64,000 nucleotides of DNA from Maribacter orientalis (GTDB lineage: Bacteria > Bacteroidota > Bacteroidia > Flavobacteriales > Flavobacteriaceae): NCBI RefSeq assembly GCF_900109345.1, contig NZ_FNZN01000001.1:751883-815882 (forward strand). The letters run 5' to 3'. Shown here one piece after another: positions 47,614 to 57,340 of this stretch (its first letter is position 1; each line of letters begins with the position of its first letter). The position numbers and the translations under genes were made by a program. A model generated the notes under the pieces. The model was not told the origin of the DNA. It made no database searches and worked only from the letters and a program-made list of their open reading frames with translations.

Positions 47614-47985
47614 TCAAGGATTAAGTGAGTTATCATTGATATAATCTAAAAACCTGGGTTTGTATTGTTCCGAGACCGTTATGAGTTGCTTGTTGATAAT
47701 GATTTGACTGCGTTCAACTACTTCAATATATTTTAGGGAAACAATAAAGGATCGATGCACTCGCATAAAATGTATGCCTGGTAATTCTTCTTCCAAACTT
47801 TTAAGGCTCATTAATGCCAAAATTGGTTTAGTGTTGTCTTTCAACACTATTTTCATGTAGTATTTTAATCCCTCAAAATAGAGTACATCTGCAAGTTTAA
47901 TTCGCAACTGTTTGTATTCTGATTTTACGAAAAGAAACTCCTTTTCTTCAGATATAACTGTAGTGAAATCATATCCTCTTACCAA
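47614..47985 (-). pseudogene. Truncated LytTR response regulator
   Basis: An open frame of 123 codons that holds only a LytTR DNA-binding domain (FLFVKSEYKQLRIKLADVLYFEG, quoted in part; MRVHRSFIVSLKYIEVVE). A normal LytTR regulator has a receiver domain of about 120 residues before it, which is missing here. The only start is a TTG at 47985, immediately after the TolC fragment. I think a deletion removed the receiver part. The fragment could still bind DNA if translated. Confidence 0.7.
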
Positions 47986-47989
47986 GGAA

Positions 47990-48452
47990 TAGCTTCTTTG
48001 CTATATAGCGTTTGTAAATAGGATCCAAGAATGTTAATGACAATACTATTCTTAGCTTCTTGTACTAATAAACTGTTTTCTTCAAGTTGTAGCTTATTTT
48101 GTTTTACTTGGTTATTCAATTGATTTCCTTGAAACAAAGTCAAAGAACTATTTATGCCCTAATTGGTATTGTCTATTTGGACCGTTTCATAGTCACTTGT
48201 AATTGGGTCATTAGAAAAATTTTGCGAAGCACTACCAAATAAATTAGGAAGTTTTACTGATTTTGACCTTCTATAATCAACTTCAGAAATACCTTTGTTT
48301 GATTTAGTACCCTTAACCGTAATATTATTTACAATGGCATAGCTAATACAATCTTGTAAAGACCATATTTTGCTTTCTGATTTTGTTTCGAACTCATAGG
48401 TAAAAGCAAGCTGAGCAAATAATATGCTTACGATTAGGATATAAAGTTTCAT
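47990..48452 (-). pseudogene. Truncated TolC-like outer-membrane efflux protein
   Basis: The 5' part of a TolC-family gene: signal peptide (LYILIVSILFAQLAFTYEF), then SLQDCISYAIVNNI, the typical first helix of the fold, and SASQNFSNDPITSD. A TAG at 48162-48160 interrupts it, after which the same frame continues with GINSSLTLFQGNQLNNQVKQ and NSIVINILGSYLQTLYSK, again typical. The sequence ends at 47990, with less than half of the protein present. It joins directly to the LytTR fragment. Confidence 0.8.
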
Positions 48453-48613
48453 TCAATGCGTGTTTTTAATTAACACATTAAAAGTGAAACTTTTTGTCTA
48501 CCTATATTAAAAGAGAAAAGAAGTCTGCTAATTATATCTATACACAAAGGGTAGTTTTATCGACGAGATTTTTAAGGCAAGTTGAAATAATAGTATATCA
48601 ACTTGCCCAACTA

Positions 48614-51613
48614 TTAACCATTGGTTTTTTGCTTGATTTCATTTAATTGAACTTTAAGCTCTTTTAAACGTTCAATTTCTTCTTGACCTGGTTTTTTATC
48701 AGCACCACCTACTATGTACGATAAATAAGCAATTTGGGCTACAAGCATTTGCTGCGGATATGCACCATCATCATTTTTAAGTGCTTTTAAAAGTGACTCT
48801 AAATCCGATTTTTTAGAACCTTGAGCTTTCTTGATATCAGATTCTAAAGATGCTTGTAATTTTCTAGCCTCTGTCAATAAATCTAAAACTTCATTTTCCA
48901 AAATCAATTGCTCTTTAATGGTTGTGCTTGTAACCCCTTCCGATTCTAAACGAGGATCGATAAGAACTTCAAATGATTGCTCCGCAGTTTCATTGCCTGC
49001 GGTAAGTTTCACAGTATATAAACCTGGTGGTACCATTGGACCGTTTTTATAACTACGAGATTTCTTATCGCTCCATGCACCTTTTTGGTTTAAGTCCCAA
49101 TGGAATCGATTTAATCCTTTTTTTGTTTCCAGTTTAGGGTCATTGTATGAAAAGGTCATACTTAAACCCATATCTTCGACTTCTTCTGAAGTAGATTTTA
49201 ATAAGGTAGAATCACTAAGTATTGTTACGATTGATTCATTATTTGAATTTAAAATTTCTAATTCTACATCTTTCTTATAGTCCTTTGGAAGGTAATAATC
49301 GATAATGGCACTGGTTGATGGGTAATTTGGAAAATCACCAGATGCTCTAGGTGTGTTATACCTAATCGTATTATCTGGCTTAAACAATACAACCTTATCA
49401 TTTAATGAAACTATATCAGGGTTTCTTAATGATGTAATATTGTCTAAAATCCAAAAACCACGTCCCATGGTACTCAACACCAAATCGCCTCGGTTTATAA
49501 TAATATCAGTTATTGGAGTTACTGGTAAGTTTTGTTGAAATATCTTCCAATTTTCACCATCATCAAAAGAAACGAACATTCCGTATTCTGTTCCGGCATA
49601 TAGCAATCCAGCGGTTTCGGGGTCTTCTCTTAATACTTTACTGGTATAATCTGAAGGAATTCCGTTTGTTGCGGTACTTAATAGTTTCCAACTTTTTCCG
49701 AAATCTTCAGTTTTGTAGAAATAAGGTGTAGTATCCCCTAATAAGTGTCTATCGACAGAAATGTAAGCGATAGCAGCATTAAATTGAGATGGTTCTATCG
49801 ACTCTACTCTACCTCCTTTGGGTAACTTTTTGGGTGTTACATTTTCCCAATTTTGGCCACCATCTTTAGTGATTGAAATAACTCCGTCATTAGAGCCTGT
49901 CCATATTAAGTCTTTTTGAATTTTAGATTCTCTAATCGAGTATAAAGTACTATAGTATTCTTCACCGGTAATATCACGTGTAATTATATCTCCAGAGATT
50001 ACTTGCTTATCTGATTCAAAGGCTGTTAAGTCTGGCGATATGGTTTCCCAAATTTCGCCATTATTTCTGGTTTTATGTACATACTGAGATCCCATATAAA
50101 CCACGTCTGGGTCATGGGGAGATACGTGAACCGGTGCAACTCGTTGAAACCTATACTTTAAGTCTTTTGGGTTATGTCCATAAATGTTAGAGGCCCCAAT
50201 AGAATATTCACGATTGCTACCTGTAAGCTTACTGTAAACACTAAACCGCCCTTTACAATTGTTGTATACCGTATTATGGTCACCGGGCTTAGGTATTGCT
50301 GGTCCTGTTTCACAGCCACCAACATCTATCATTACCTGTGTACCCTGAGCTGAAGTGGCACTTGGTGATGAACTAGGAATAGCTATCGTTGTGTTGTCTT
50401 GTTGTGCACCATATACCCAATAAGGATATTGGTCATCAACCGCGACTTGATAAATTTCTGCGGTAGGTTGATTGAATTGTGAAGACCAAGTTTCACCTCC
50501 ATTATGCGAAATATTGGCACCACCATCGTTACACTGTATTAATAAATCGGGATTATTAGGATTCATCCATATATCATGGTTGTCTCCATGTGGTACATCC
50601 ATTTCGTTCCATGTTTTTCCACCATCCGTAGATTTCAATAAAGGATTTGCATTTGAATAAACAATATCAGCATTGGTAGGATCTACTTCAATATTTGTAT
50701 AATAAAATGGTCTGTTTGTCAATCCTTTTTTGCTTGATGTTTGCGTAAATGAATTGCCTTGATCAACAGATTTGTATACTCCGCCTTCGTCACCTGGTGC
50801 TTCAATTACAGCATATAAAATTTTCGAATCAGATGCTGTAACTCCTAAATCAATTTTCCCTATTAATCCTTGGGGTAGTCCTTTTTCAAGTTTCACCCAA
50901 TCTTTTCCTGCATTGACAGATTTGTAAATGCCACCATCTTTATTCTCACCACCTGAATCTATCGTCCATGGTGTACGTTGTGCTTTCCAAGCTGCTGCAA
51001 AAACAACATTTGGGTTTCCAGGTAATAGTTCTAAATCTGCAAAGCCAGTTTTGTTTGAAACAAATAGAACCTTCTCCCAAGTTACACCTCCATCAATGGT
51101 TTTATATACTCCACGCTCTTCATTGGCTTTAAAAGCATTGCCAATTGCAGCTACCCATACAATATTACTGTTTGTTGGGTCTATTTCAACGGCACCTATT
51201 TGACCGACATTATCAAGACCGATATGCGTCCATGTTTTTCCTGCATCTATTGATTTATAGACTCCTTTACCATTGATGATGTTACTACGAAGTCCGTCTG
51301 AACCAGTTCCAACATAAACGATATTTGGATCATTGGATGCTATTTCGATTGCGCCAATTGATGGAGTACTGAAAAAACCATCAGAAACATTGTTCCAAGT
51401 GGTTCCGTAATCTTCCGTTTTCCATACACCTGCACCCGAAGCTCCTAAATAAAAAGTGCCAGGTTCAGTTGGAGTTCCTGTTACCGTAGTTACACGACCA
51501 CCTCTTAAGGGGCCAATAGTTCGGTATTCAAAAACTGAAAAATCTTGAGATAAAAGTGTTGTTGAAATAAAAAAACAAGCTGAAAAAGCTAGGTTGCGGA
51601 ATATTGTCTTCAT
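48614..51613 (-). CDS. Exported VPS10/sortilin-type BNR-repeat protein
   Basis: A 999-residue secreted or periplasmic protein with a signal peptide ending near LLSQ (residue 22). It is made of beta-propeller repeats with the BNR motif S-x-D-x-G-x-x-W (KTEDYGTTW, KSIDAGKTW, KTIDGGVTW, KSVNAGKDW, KSTDGGKTW, ISKDGGQNW, KTEDFGKSW, VSFDDGENW), as in sortilin/VPS10 and many Bacteroidota proteins. The C-terminal 220 residues form another domain with FHWDLNQKGAW and a coiled-coil end. Binding or hydrolysis of a polymer is possible; there is no clear catalytic motif. Single-gene unit. Confidence 0.85.
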   Translation of the reverse strand: MKTIFRNLAFSACFFISTTLLSQDFSVFEYRTIGPLRGGRVTTVTGTPTEPGTFYLGASGAGVWKTEDYGTTWNNVSDGFFSTPSIGAIEIASNDPNIVYVGTGSDGLRSNIINGKGVYKSIDAGKTWTHIGLDNVGQIGAVEIDPTNSNIVWVAAIGNAFKANEERGVYKTIDGGVTWEKVLFVSNKTGFADLELLPGNPNVVFAAAWKAQRTPWTIDSGGENKDGGIYKSVNAGKDWVKLEKGLPQGLIGKIDLGVTASDSKILYAVIEAPGDEGGVYKSVDQGNSFTQTSSKKGLTNRPFYYTNIEVDPTNADIVYSNANPLLKSTDGGKTWNEMDVPHGDNHDIWMNPNNPDLLIQCNDGGANISHNGGETWSSQFNQPTAEIYQVAVDDQYPYWVYGAQQDNTTIAIPSSSPSATSAQGTQVMIDVGGCETGPAIPKPGDHNTVYNNCKGRFSVYSKLTGSNREYSIGASNIYGHNPKDLKYRFQRVAPVHVSPHDPDVVYMGSQYVHKTRNNGEIWETISPDLTAFESDKQVISGDIITRDITGEEYYSTLYSIRESKIQKDLIWTGSNDGVISITKDGGQNWENVTPKKLPKGGRVESIEPSQFNAAIAYISVDRHLLGDTTPYFYKTEDFGKSWKLLSTATNGIPSDYTSKVLREDPETAGLLYAGTEYGMFVSFDDGENWKIFQQNLPVTPITDIIINRGDLVLSTMGRGFWILDNITSLRNPDIVSLNDKVVLFKPDNTIRYNTPRASGDFPNYPSTSAIIDYYLPKDYKKDVELEILNSNNESIVTILSDSTLLKSTSEEVEDMGLSMTFSYNDPKLETKKGLNRFHWDLNQKGAWSDKKSRSYKNGPMVPPGLYTVKLTAGNETAEQSFEVLIDPRLESEGVTSTTIKEQLILENEVLDLLTEARKLQASLESDIKKAQGSKKSDLESLLKALKNDDGAYPQQMLVAQIAYLSYIVGGADKKPGQEEIERLKELKVQLNEIKQKTNG

Positions 51614-51808
51614 TGGTTTCTTATAATTGATTGGTCAAAACCTAAAGTTAGTTAAACCAAAAATTATAACATAGCCTTCACTGCATTTTTGCGCTTATCT
51701 TGTAATAACGAATATAGATTACATATTTATAGTAAAGAAGGTCAATTTGAGCCTAATTATAGTAATGCGTATTCACTAATATAGTATTAGCATTAAGGTT
51801 GAATATGT

Positions 51809-53359
51809 TTACCAATCAATAGGAAAATAATCTTTTAAGAATTTTCCACACCAATGTTTACCAGTATTGATACCATCAAATAAAGGGTCCATCACTCTTG
51901 CCGCTCCATCAACAATATCTAATGGTGGTTGAAAATCGTGGACTTCCTGTTTCTTTTTAGCAAGTTCTGCAGGATCTTCATCGGTAACCCAACCGGTATC
52001 AACAGCATTCATGAAAATTCCGTCTTTTGCCAATTCACCAGCAGCAGTGTGGGTAAGCATATTTAAAGCTGCTTTAGCCATATTGGTATGTGGGTGACGC
52101 GATTCTTTGAAAAAACGGTGAAATTTACCTTCCATCGCCGTTACATTGATAATATGCTTCTGACCAGTGTTCTCTTTTTTCATGAGTTCAGCCAAACGAT
52201 TACAAAGAACGAAGGGTGCAACAGAATTCACCAATTGAACCTCAATCATTTCAGTGGTTTCAATTTCGCCTAGTTTTAATCGCCAGCTATTCGTTTTACG
52301 CAAATCTACTTGTTGTAAATCTGCATCTAATTCTCCTGTTGGAAAAACCTCTTGAGCTACCAAAGCATTATCAAAACTATAGGGTATTTGAGATAATTTG
52401 GCAGATGCACGTAAACCGATACCAGGTTCTGGTCCGTGCCAAGTAACCGGCATATTTTGATTTGGGGAAGCTTTAGTACTAAAGGATTTTAATTCGTCAA
52501 GACAACTTTCATGATCACTTAAGACCATTTGAGCAAACTTGGGCAATGAAGAAAATTCGCGTTCTTCATTCTCCATTAAATGATGGTAAAAACCTGCGGG
52601 TCTACGAACGGTTTGTGCCGCATTATTAATTAAAATATCCAGCTTGTCATATTGCTGCTCAATAAAATTGCAGAAAATTTCAACACTCGGTATATGACGT
52701 AAATCTAGGCCGTGAATTTTTAGTCGATGACCCCATTCCATAAAATCCTCTTCTTTAGAAAAGCGGAGTGCAGAATCGACAGGAAAACGTGTGGTTGCAA
52801 TAACAGTAGCACCACCACGTAAAAGCATTAAAGTAATATGGTAACCAATTTTTAATCTAGATCCAGTAATAACAGCGATTTGACCTTTAACATTGGCATT
52901 TTGAAATCGCTTAGCATAATTGAAATCGCCACAATCGGAACACATGGTATCATAAAAATGATGAAGTTTAGTAAACTCAGTCTTACATACATAGCAATTA
53001 CGAGGTGTAGTAAGTTCTGGTAAATCTTTGCTTTCTAATTCTGCAGCTGGTAATAATTTTGGGGCTACAAAAACATGAGCTTCCCGAGCACTTCTAATAC
53101 CCGTTTCTTTTCTTGCATGCTTATCACGTACAGCCTGCTTACGTTTTTCATTTCGTTTAGCATCCTTTACCCTTTTAGCAAATTCTTGTTTGTTAGGGCG
53201 CGATAGCTGACCAGCTACTTTAATAAGGGCTATTCTTCTATCTTCTGGAATTTCGAAAATTTGGTTCGTATCGGTAACTAAACGATTTAAAATTTCAATA
53301 CAATTTTCAATCTCTGATAAATCGATATCAGACTCGTTTTCGTGTTGCTTCTCCTTCAT
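51809..53359 (-). CDS. Zinc-ribbon SDR fusion protein
   Basis: A 516-residue protein. Residues 1-120 are charged and mostly helical; residues 140-165 carry a zinc ribbon (CYVC and CSDC); the rest is a short-chain dehydrogenase domain with TGSRLKIGY (NAD(P) site) and INNAAQ. The active-site YxxxK is replaced by a sequence (HTNMAKAAL) that keeps the Lys but has Thr where the catalytic Tyr should be. It may therefore bind the nucleotide without normal reduction. It lies 35 bases after the helicase gene on the same strand, suggesting co-transcription. Confidence 0.8.
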   Translation of the reverse strand: MKEKQHENESDIDLSEIENCIEILNRLVTDTNQIFEIPEDRRIALIKVAGQLSRPNKQEFAKRVKDAKRNEKRKQAVRDKHARKETGIRSAREAHVFVAPKLLPAAELESKDLPELTTPRNCYVCKTEFTKLHHFYDTMCSDCGDFNYAKRFQNANVKGQIAVITGSRLKIGYHITLMLLRGGATVIATTRFPVDSALRFSKEEDFMEWGHRLKIHGLDLRHIPSVEIFCNFIEQQYDKLDILINNAAQTVRRPAGFYHHLMENEEREFSSLPKFAQMVLSDHESCLDELKSFSTKASPNQNMPVTWHGPEPGIGLRASAKLSQIPYSFDNALVAQEVFPTGELDADLQQVDLRKTNSWRLKLGEIETTEMIEVQLVNSVAPFVLCNRLAELMKKENTGQKHIINVTAMEGKFHRFFKESRHPHTNMAKAALNMLTHTAAGELAKDGIFMNAVDTGWVTDEDPAELAKKKQEVHDFQPPLDIVDGAARVMDPLFDGINTGKHWCGKFLKDYFPIDW

Positions 53360-53394
53360 TTTTAACTATAAAAACGCTAAAATACTAACAATGA

Positions 53395-54696
53395 TTAAAG
53401 TATGGCAATCCGCACTTTTTTCTTTTTTAATCTCGAATTATTCAACTGAGTCGATAATTCAATTGCCTTGGTTTTTGGAACGGCAACAAAAGCACAATCT
53501 TGCTTTAGCTCAATATCGCCCAATTGGTCTTGGTTCAGTCCGCCTTGTTTAAAGAAAAGTCCTGCAATATCCCCTTTTGATATTTTATCCTTTCTTCCTC
53601 CTGATATGAACAATGTTTCCCAATACAGTTCACCAATAACTTTCTTTTTGGTAATATCTATTCCTTTAGATCGAGGGATAAATTCAGGCAAAGATTCTTT
53701 CTCCCATTTTAAAACATAAGCGGTACCAGATGCATTTACTCGAGCAGTTCTACCATTACGATGCGTAAATTCTTCTGCGTGATGTGGTAGCTCAAAATGA
53801 ATAATAAATTTTAATTCAGGTATATCTATACCCCTAGCAGCCAAATCGGTGGCCACTAATATTCTACTACTACCATTTCTGAATTTTATGAGTGCGCGTT
53901 CTCGGTCTTTTTGTTCCATGCCACCAGAAAAGCATTCATGCTGTAAACGATGTTTATCTAAGTAAGTACTAATTTGCTCAATACTATCTTTATAATTACA
54001 AAAGATAATACCATGTTCTTGGCCGATAAATTTTAGAAGCTGAACTAACGTATTCAGTTTGTCCTTATCTGGCGATACAACTGTCTTAATTGTTAATTGT
54101 GCCTGTGCAGCTGTCTTTAAAAAATTAATCCTCCTAGGGTTTTCCATCCCAACGAACTTGGGGATTTTAACGCCTTCGGTTGCCGAGGTTAATATGCGTT
54201 TCTTAAGGTTAGGCAATTCACTAAGAATCTCAGTCATTTCCTCTTCAAAACCAACTTCTAGCGATTTGTCAAACTCATCAAGTATTAAAGTAGTAATACA
54301 ATCCTTCGTAAATCGGTCTGCAATAAAATGGTCTAAAATTCTACCAGGAGTTCCTACCAAAATTGCAGGAGTGTGTTTTAGCTCAATCTTATCCTTAGAC
54401 ATCGGTCTACCACCATAAATGGCATTTACCTTGAAACCAGACCCCATATTGCGAATAACTTGTTCTATTTGAATAGCCAATTCTCGCGAAGGCACTAAAA
54501 TAAGTACTTGAACCTCAGGATTATCGTGATCTAATGCCTCTAAGACAGGAAGTAAAAAAGCCAACGTTTTTCCAGTACCCGTTGGTGATAATAGAATTGT
54601 GTTGGCTGTAGATGAAATCACAGTTAGTGCCTCCTCTTGCATAGGATTCAACGCATCAATATTCAATTTCGATAAAATCTCTTCTTGATTTTTCAT
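53395..54696 (-). CDS. DEAD-box-family RNA helicase with DEFD motif II
   Basis: A 433-residue RNA helicase: SPTGTGKT (I), PSRELAIQ (Ia), TPGRILDHF (Ib), DEFD within LILDEFDKSL (II), TSATEG (III), VATDLAARGIDI (V) and HRNGRTARV (VI). The last 75 residues resemble the RNA-binding C-terminal domain of DbpA-type helicases (GDIAGLFFKQGGLNQDQLGDI, in part). Motif II has Phe for Ala, which should keep ATP hydrolysis but may alter regulation. It is next to a J-domain and cold-shock gene. Confidence 0.9.
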   Translation of the reverse strand: MKNQEEILSKLNIDALNPMQEEALTVISSTANTILLSPTGTGKTLAFLLPVLEALDHDNPEVQVLILVPSRELAIQIEQVIRNMGSGFKVNAIYGGRPMSKDKIELKHTPAILVGTPGRILDHFIADRFTKDCITTLILDEFDKSLEVGFEEEMTEILSELPNLKKRILTSATEGVKIPKFVGMENPRRINFLKTAAQAQLTIKTVVSPDKDKLNTLVQLLKFIGQEHGIIFCNYKDSIEQISTYLDKHRLQHECFSGGMEQKDRERALIKFRNGSSRILVATDLAARGIDIPELKFIIHFELPHHAEEFTHRNGRTARVNASGTAYVLKWEKESLPEFIPRSKGIDITKKKVIGELYWETLFISGGRKDKISKGDIAGLFFKQGGLNQDQLGDIELKQDCAFVAVPKTKAIELSTQLNNSRLKKKKVRIAIL

Positions 54697-54730
54697 ACGT
54701 TATCTGTGATTCTTTATTTTATATCAAAAT

Positions 54731-55180
54731 CTAGGCCTCTTGAAGGTCTCTTTTTGATTTTCTATAAATATAATTTGGATAGATGCTTCTTTTTGCAAAT
54801 CTGTTCAACTTGTTAGAGTTGATCATCTTTTGAAATATTGGCTTAGTAACTCCGAAATACTCATAAGTAGAACCATCTAAAAATGTAATTTCTAATACAA
54901 GACCGTTGTGTTGGTAATCTGAAATACCAGAATTATTTATGGTTTCTTGGTAAGCATCATTGTTTGCCTCTAAAGTTTCAGGAGCAATACTTACTAAAAA
55001 ATGGTAACCGTCAATGATACGACGACTCTCTATTTCAGCCTCTTCACGTTTTTCATCTCCTTCTTGAAACTTGTCTGGATGCCATTCTTTTACCAAATTT
55101 CTATAAGTAGATTTTAGAGTTTTAAGCTCAATTTCCTTTTCAACTCCAAAGAGTTTTTTGTATTCGTTGATACGCTTCAT
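54731..55180 (-). CDS. J-domain and KTSC-domain protein
   Basis: A 149-residue protein: residues 1-62 are a J domain with the HPD motif (LVKEWHPDKF), which activates Hsp70; residues 85-145 are a KTSC domain (YEYFGVTKPIFQKMINS), a family linked to lysyl-tRNA synthetase and RNA work. An in-frame ATG at 55204 exists, but MKRINEYKKLFG at 55180 gives the normal J-domain start. It precedes the helicase by 34 bases and follows the cold-shock gene and its terminator, so the three may form a cold-response set. Confidence 0.82.
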   Translation of the reverse strand: MKRINEYKKLFGVEKEIELKTLKSTYRNLVKEWHPDKFQEGDEKREEAEIESRRIIDGYHFLVSIAPETLEANNDAYQETINNSGISDYQHNGLVLEITFLDGSTYEYFGVTKPIFQKMINSNKLNRFAKRSIYPNYIYRKSKRDLQEA

Positions 55181-55247
55181 AATACGACTTTTTTGCGGGT
55201 GCAAAATTACGTCTTTATTTTGACCTAGAAGCTTGAAAATGAGTAAT

Positions 55248-55279
55248 AAAAAAACCCTTCACTGTGGAAGGGCTTTTTT
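55248..55279 (-). terminator. Terminator of the cold-shock gene
   Basis: The minus strand reads GCCCTTC, a 6-base loop, GAAGGG and a run of seven Ts. It lies 24 bases after the cold-shock gene stop and before the J-domain gene. Confidence 0.85.
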
Positions 55280-55302
55280 CTTAAACTTGAAAGTATATAT
55301 GT

Positions 55303-55494
55303 TTAGATAACTTTTACGTTCACTGCGTTTAATCCTTTGTTACCTTCTTTTAGTTCGAATTCAACTTCATCGCCTTCACGAATTTCGTCGATTAAACCTG
55401 AAATGTGCACAAAGTGGTCTTTTTCAACACCTTCTTCAGTGATAAAACCGAAACCTTTTGTGTCGTTGAAAAATTTTACTGTTCCTTTACTCAT
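55303..55494 (-). CDS. cspA: Cold-shock domain protein
   Basis: A 63-residue single-strand nucleic-acid-binding protein. RNP1 is KGFGFI (residues 13-18) and RNP2 is DHFVHI (26-31); the length is standard for CspA-type RNA chaperones that keep mRNAs open in the cold. It has its own promoter upstream and terminator downstream. The leader of about 40 bases could carry a cold-responsive structure, but I cannot show one. Confidence 0.95.
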   Translation of the reverse strand: MSKGTVKFFNDTKGFGFITEEGVEKDHFVHISGLIDEIREGDEVEFELKEGNKGLNAVNVKVI

Positions 55495-55530
55495 TGTAAT
55501 GTAATTTAATTTATAATACTATTTAGTAGG

Positions 55531-55560
55531 CAAAGATGACGCCAAAACTTGACAAACAAA
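55531..55560 (-). promoter_or_regulatory. Promoter of the cold-shock gene
   Basis: On the minus strand TTTG (55560-55557) is followed after 18 bases by CATCTTTG (55538-55531), one mismatch from the -7 consensus TAnnTTTG, so both Bacteroidota promoter elements are present with usual spacing. The leader is about 30 bases. Confidence 0.65.
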
Positions 55561-55638
55561 GCATTAAGTGCATTTAAATACATTTTTTGGCAAACATTTA
55601 AGAGTTTTTACCCTTTTGAAGATAAATGCATGGGGGTT

Positions 55639-56949
55639 TTACCTCTTTTGAGCAGCTAACCACTCCATAATTGTAACTCCTCTACCATTTAGTAGAACAG
55701 GTTTTTTGTTAAAATCAAAATTAGCATCGTTTGCATGAGAATATATCCAAGACCAATGTCCTGGGAAATAATAATCCTTTCCACCATAAAAACCGGTTAA
55801 ATCAACGACATGTTCATAAAAAGAAAAATGTACATTAGGTGCACCAGCAGCAATTAACCTATTATATAAGGGCACTACAGTCTCTTCTGGTACTGTCGTA
55901 GTATCATCTTTGGAATGAATGAACCATATCGGCACATTTTTAATTCGTTCTATTTGTTCATCGGTTATGTATTGATTTTGATACGCCAAGGCACTAATAT
56001 ATCCCGCTGCAAAATATTTGGGATGTTCTAGTATTAATTTGAGACTCATATAGCCACCATTTGAACAACCACCTATATAAATTCTATCAGCATCTATTTT
56101 TGGATGTTTTGCTACATAACTTTCAATTAAGTCAAACAAAGCCTTGTTATAAATATCATCGGTATCTCCCCTAGTATAATCTCCAGATTCGCTTTGCATC
56201 CAAAAAGTAGGTGTTTGTGGCGCCAAAACATAAGCTCCACCAAAATAGGATTGTATTTCATCGGTAGCGTAATTGGTGGCTTTATTTGCAATTAAGGCAA
56301 TGCTAGGGTCAGTGCCACCTTCACCACCACCGTGTAACCAAATAATTAGTGGTTTTTTAGTTGGTGTGCCTTCAGGCTCAAAAGAACCATAAGATAAAGT
56401 TGTTCCATCACTTGTATAGGTTCCTTTTAAATCAAACCGATCTAAATCTGAATATATGCGGTCAGCTTCAGTATCCCAAATCTTTGATGTTGGAGTATGT
56501 GTTATATTCATGCTATAATCAATCCATTGATTACTACCTCTACCCTCTTTAAAAACATATTTGATAGGTGAATCTAGTGGATTATTAGGGTGTACTAATA
56601 ATACTAAGGTAACATGATTACCTTCAATTAGTCTATTTCCCTTCTCATCGGATATATAAGCAAATAAGACTTCTCTGCCCCCTTGTGCTTCTGACGGTTG
56701 CATTTCTACACCTTCTTTACTACGCATAACGGCAACCTTAAAATCGGATGCATTTACCTCGGTTACAACATCGGCCATTGGAATTACAACTTTTTTAACC
56801 ATTGGGCCCCAATCATACCCTTCAATAATAAGGACATAATTTCCTTCTATATAACTAGATTCTTGTGAAACATTAGCAACGGCAGCATTTATTGGTAATT
56901 GCTGTAATGTTAGTAGGATTAAGAGTAATGGTAGTATCGTTTTTTTCAT
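55639..56949 (-). CDS. Exported alpha/beta-hydrolase (esterase/PHB-depolymerase type)
   Basis: A 436-residue exported hydrolase. Signal peptide (hydrophobic, ending AAVAN near 26), an N-terminal beta domain (30-165) and a C-terminal alpha/beta-hydrolase domain with the oxyanion HGGGEGG, the nucleophile in GGCSNGG (near 290) and a His in GHWSW near the end, as in the esterase/feruloyl-esterase/PHB-depolymerase group. Acidic residue for the triad is probably in HSKDDTTT. Likely works on a polysaccharide- or lipid-linked ester. Stands alone. Confidence 0.85.
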   Translation of the reverse strand: MKKTILPLLLILLTLQQLPINAAVANVSQESSYIEGNYVLIIEGYDWGPMVKKVVIPMADVVTEVNASDFKVAVMRSKEGVEMQPSEAQGGREVLFAYISDEKGNRLIEGNHVTLVLLVHPNNPLDSPIKYVFKEGRGSNQWIDYSMNITHTPTSKIWDTEADRIYSDLDRFDLKGTYTSDGTTLSYGSFEPEGTPTKKPLIIWLHGGGEGGTDPSIALIANKATNYATDEIQSYFGGAYVLAPQTPTFWMQSESGDYTRGDTDDIYNKALFDLIESYVAKHPKIDADRIYIGGCSNGGYMSLKLILEHPKYFAAGYISALAYQNQYITDEQIERIKNVPIWFIHSKDDTTTVPEETVVPLYNRLIAAGAPNVHFSFYEHVVDLTGFYGGKDYYFPGHWSWIYSHANDANFDFNKKPVLLNGRGVTIMEWLAAQKR

Positions 56950-57099
56950 GATATAAAAAATTTAAAGAGATGGTAGTAAGGTACTAGTTTTTACTATAAA
57001 ATCAAGACTATTAAAATTCATATTCTAATCACAGTTGTTATTTTTTTAATTAAAATGGATTCTAAAATCTTATAAAGTGGTAACTTGAAAATAAAAACT

Positions 57100-57267
57100 A
57101 TGTTCGGTCTATTTAAAAAGAAATCACAAAAGGAAAAGCTACAAGAACAATACGAAAAATTGCTAAAGGAATCTTATGAATGGTCTACTCAAAATCGTTC
57201 AAAAAGTGATGATAAGGCTGCGGAAGCAGATAAGATTTTGAAACAAATAGAAGCTATGGACAAGTAA
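57100..57267 (+). CDS. Lacal_2735-family small protein
   Basis: A 55-residue charged protein (MFGLFKKKSQKEKLQEQ, then NRSKSDDKAAEADKILKQIE) of the Lacal_2735 family, short proteins of unknown function found in flavobacteria. A TTG five codons upstream is in frame, but the ATG at 57100 gives the family's usual start MFGLF. It is predicted to be helical and may form a coiled coil. Confidence 0.85.
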   Translation: MFGLFKKKSQKEKLQEQYEKLLKESYEWSTQNRSKSDDKAAEADKILKQIEAMDK

Positions 57268-57340
57268 GTTAGCTACCTATTATCATATCCATATGTTGGA
57301 AAACATTTATTTGATATTTTAGTACTACCAATAAAAGAGC

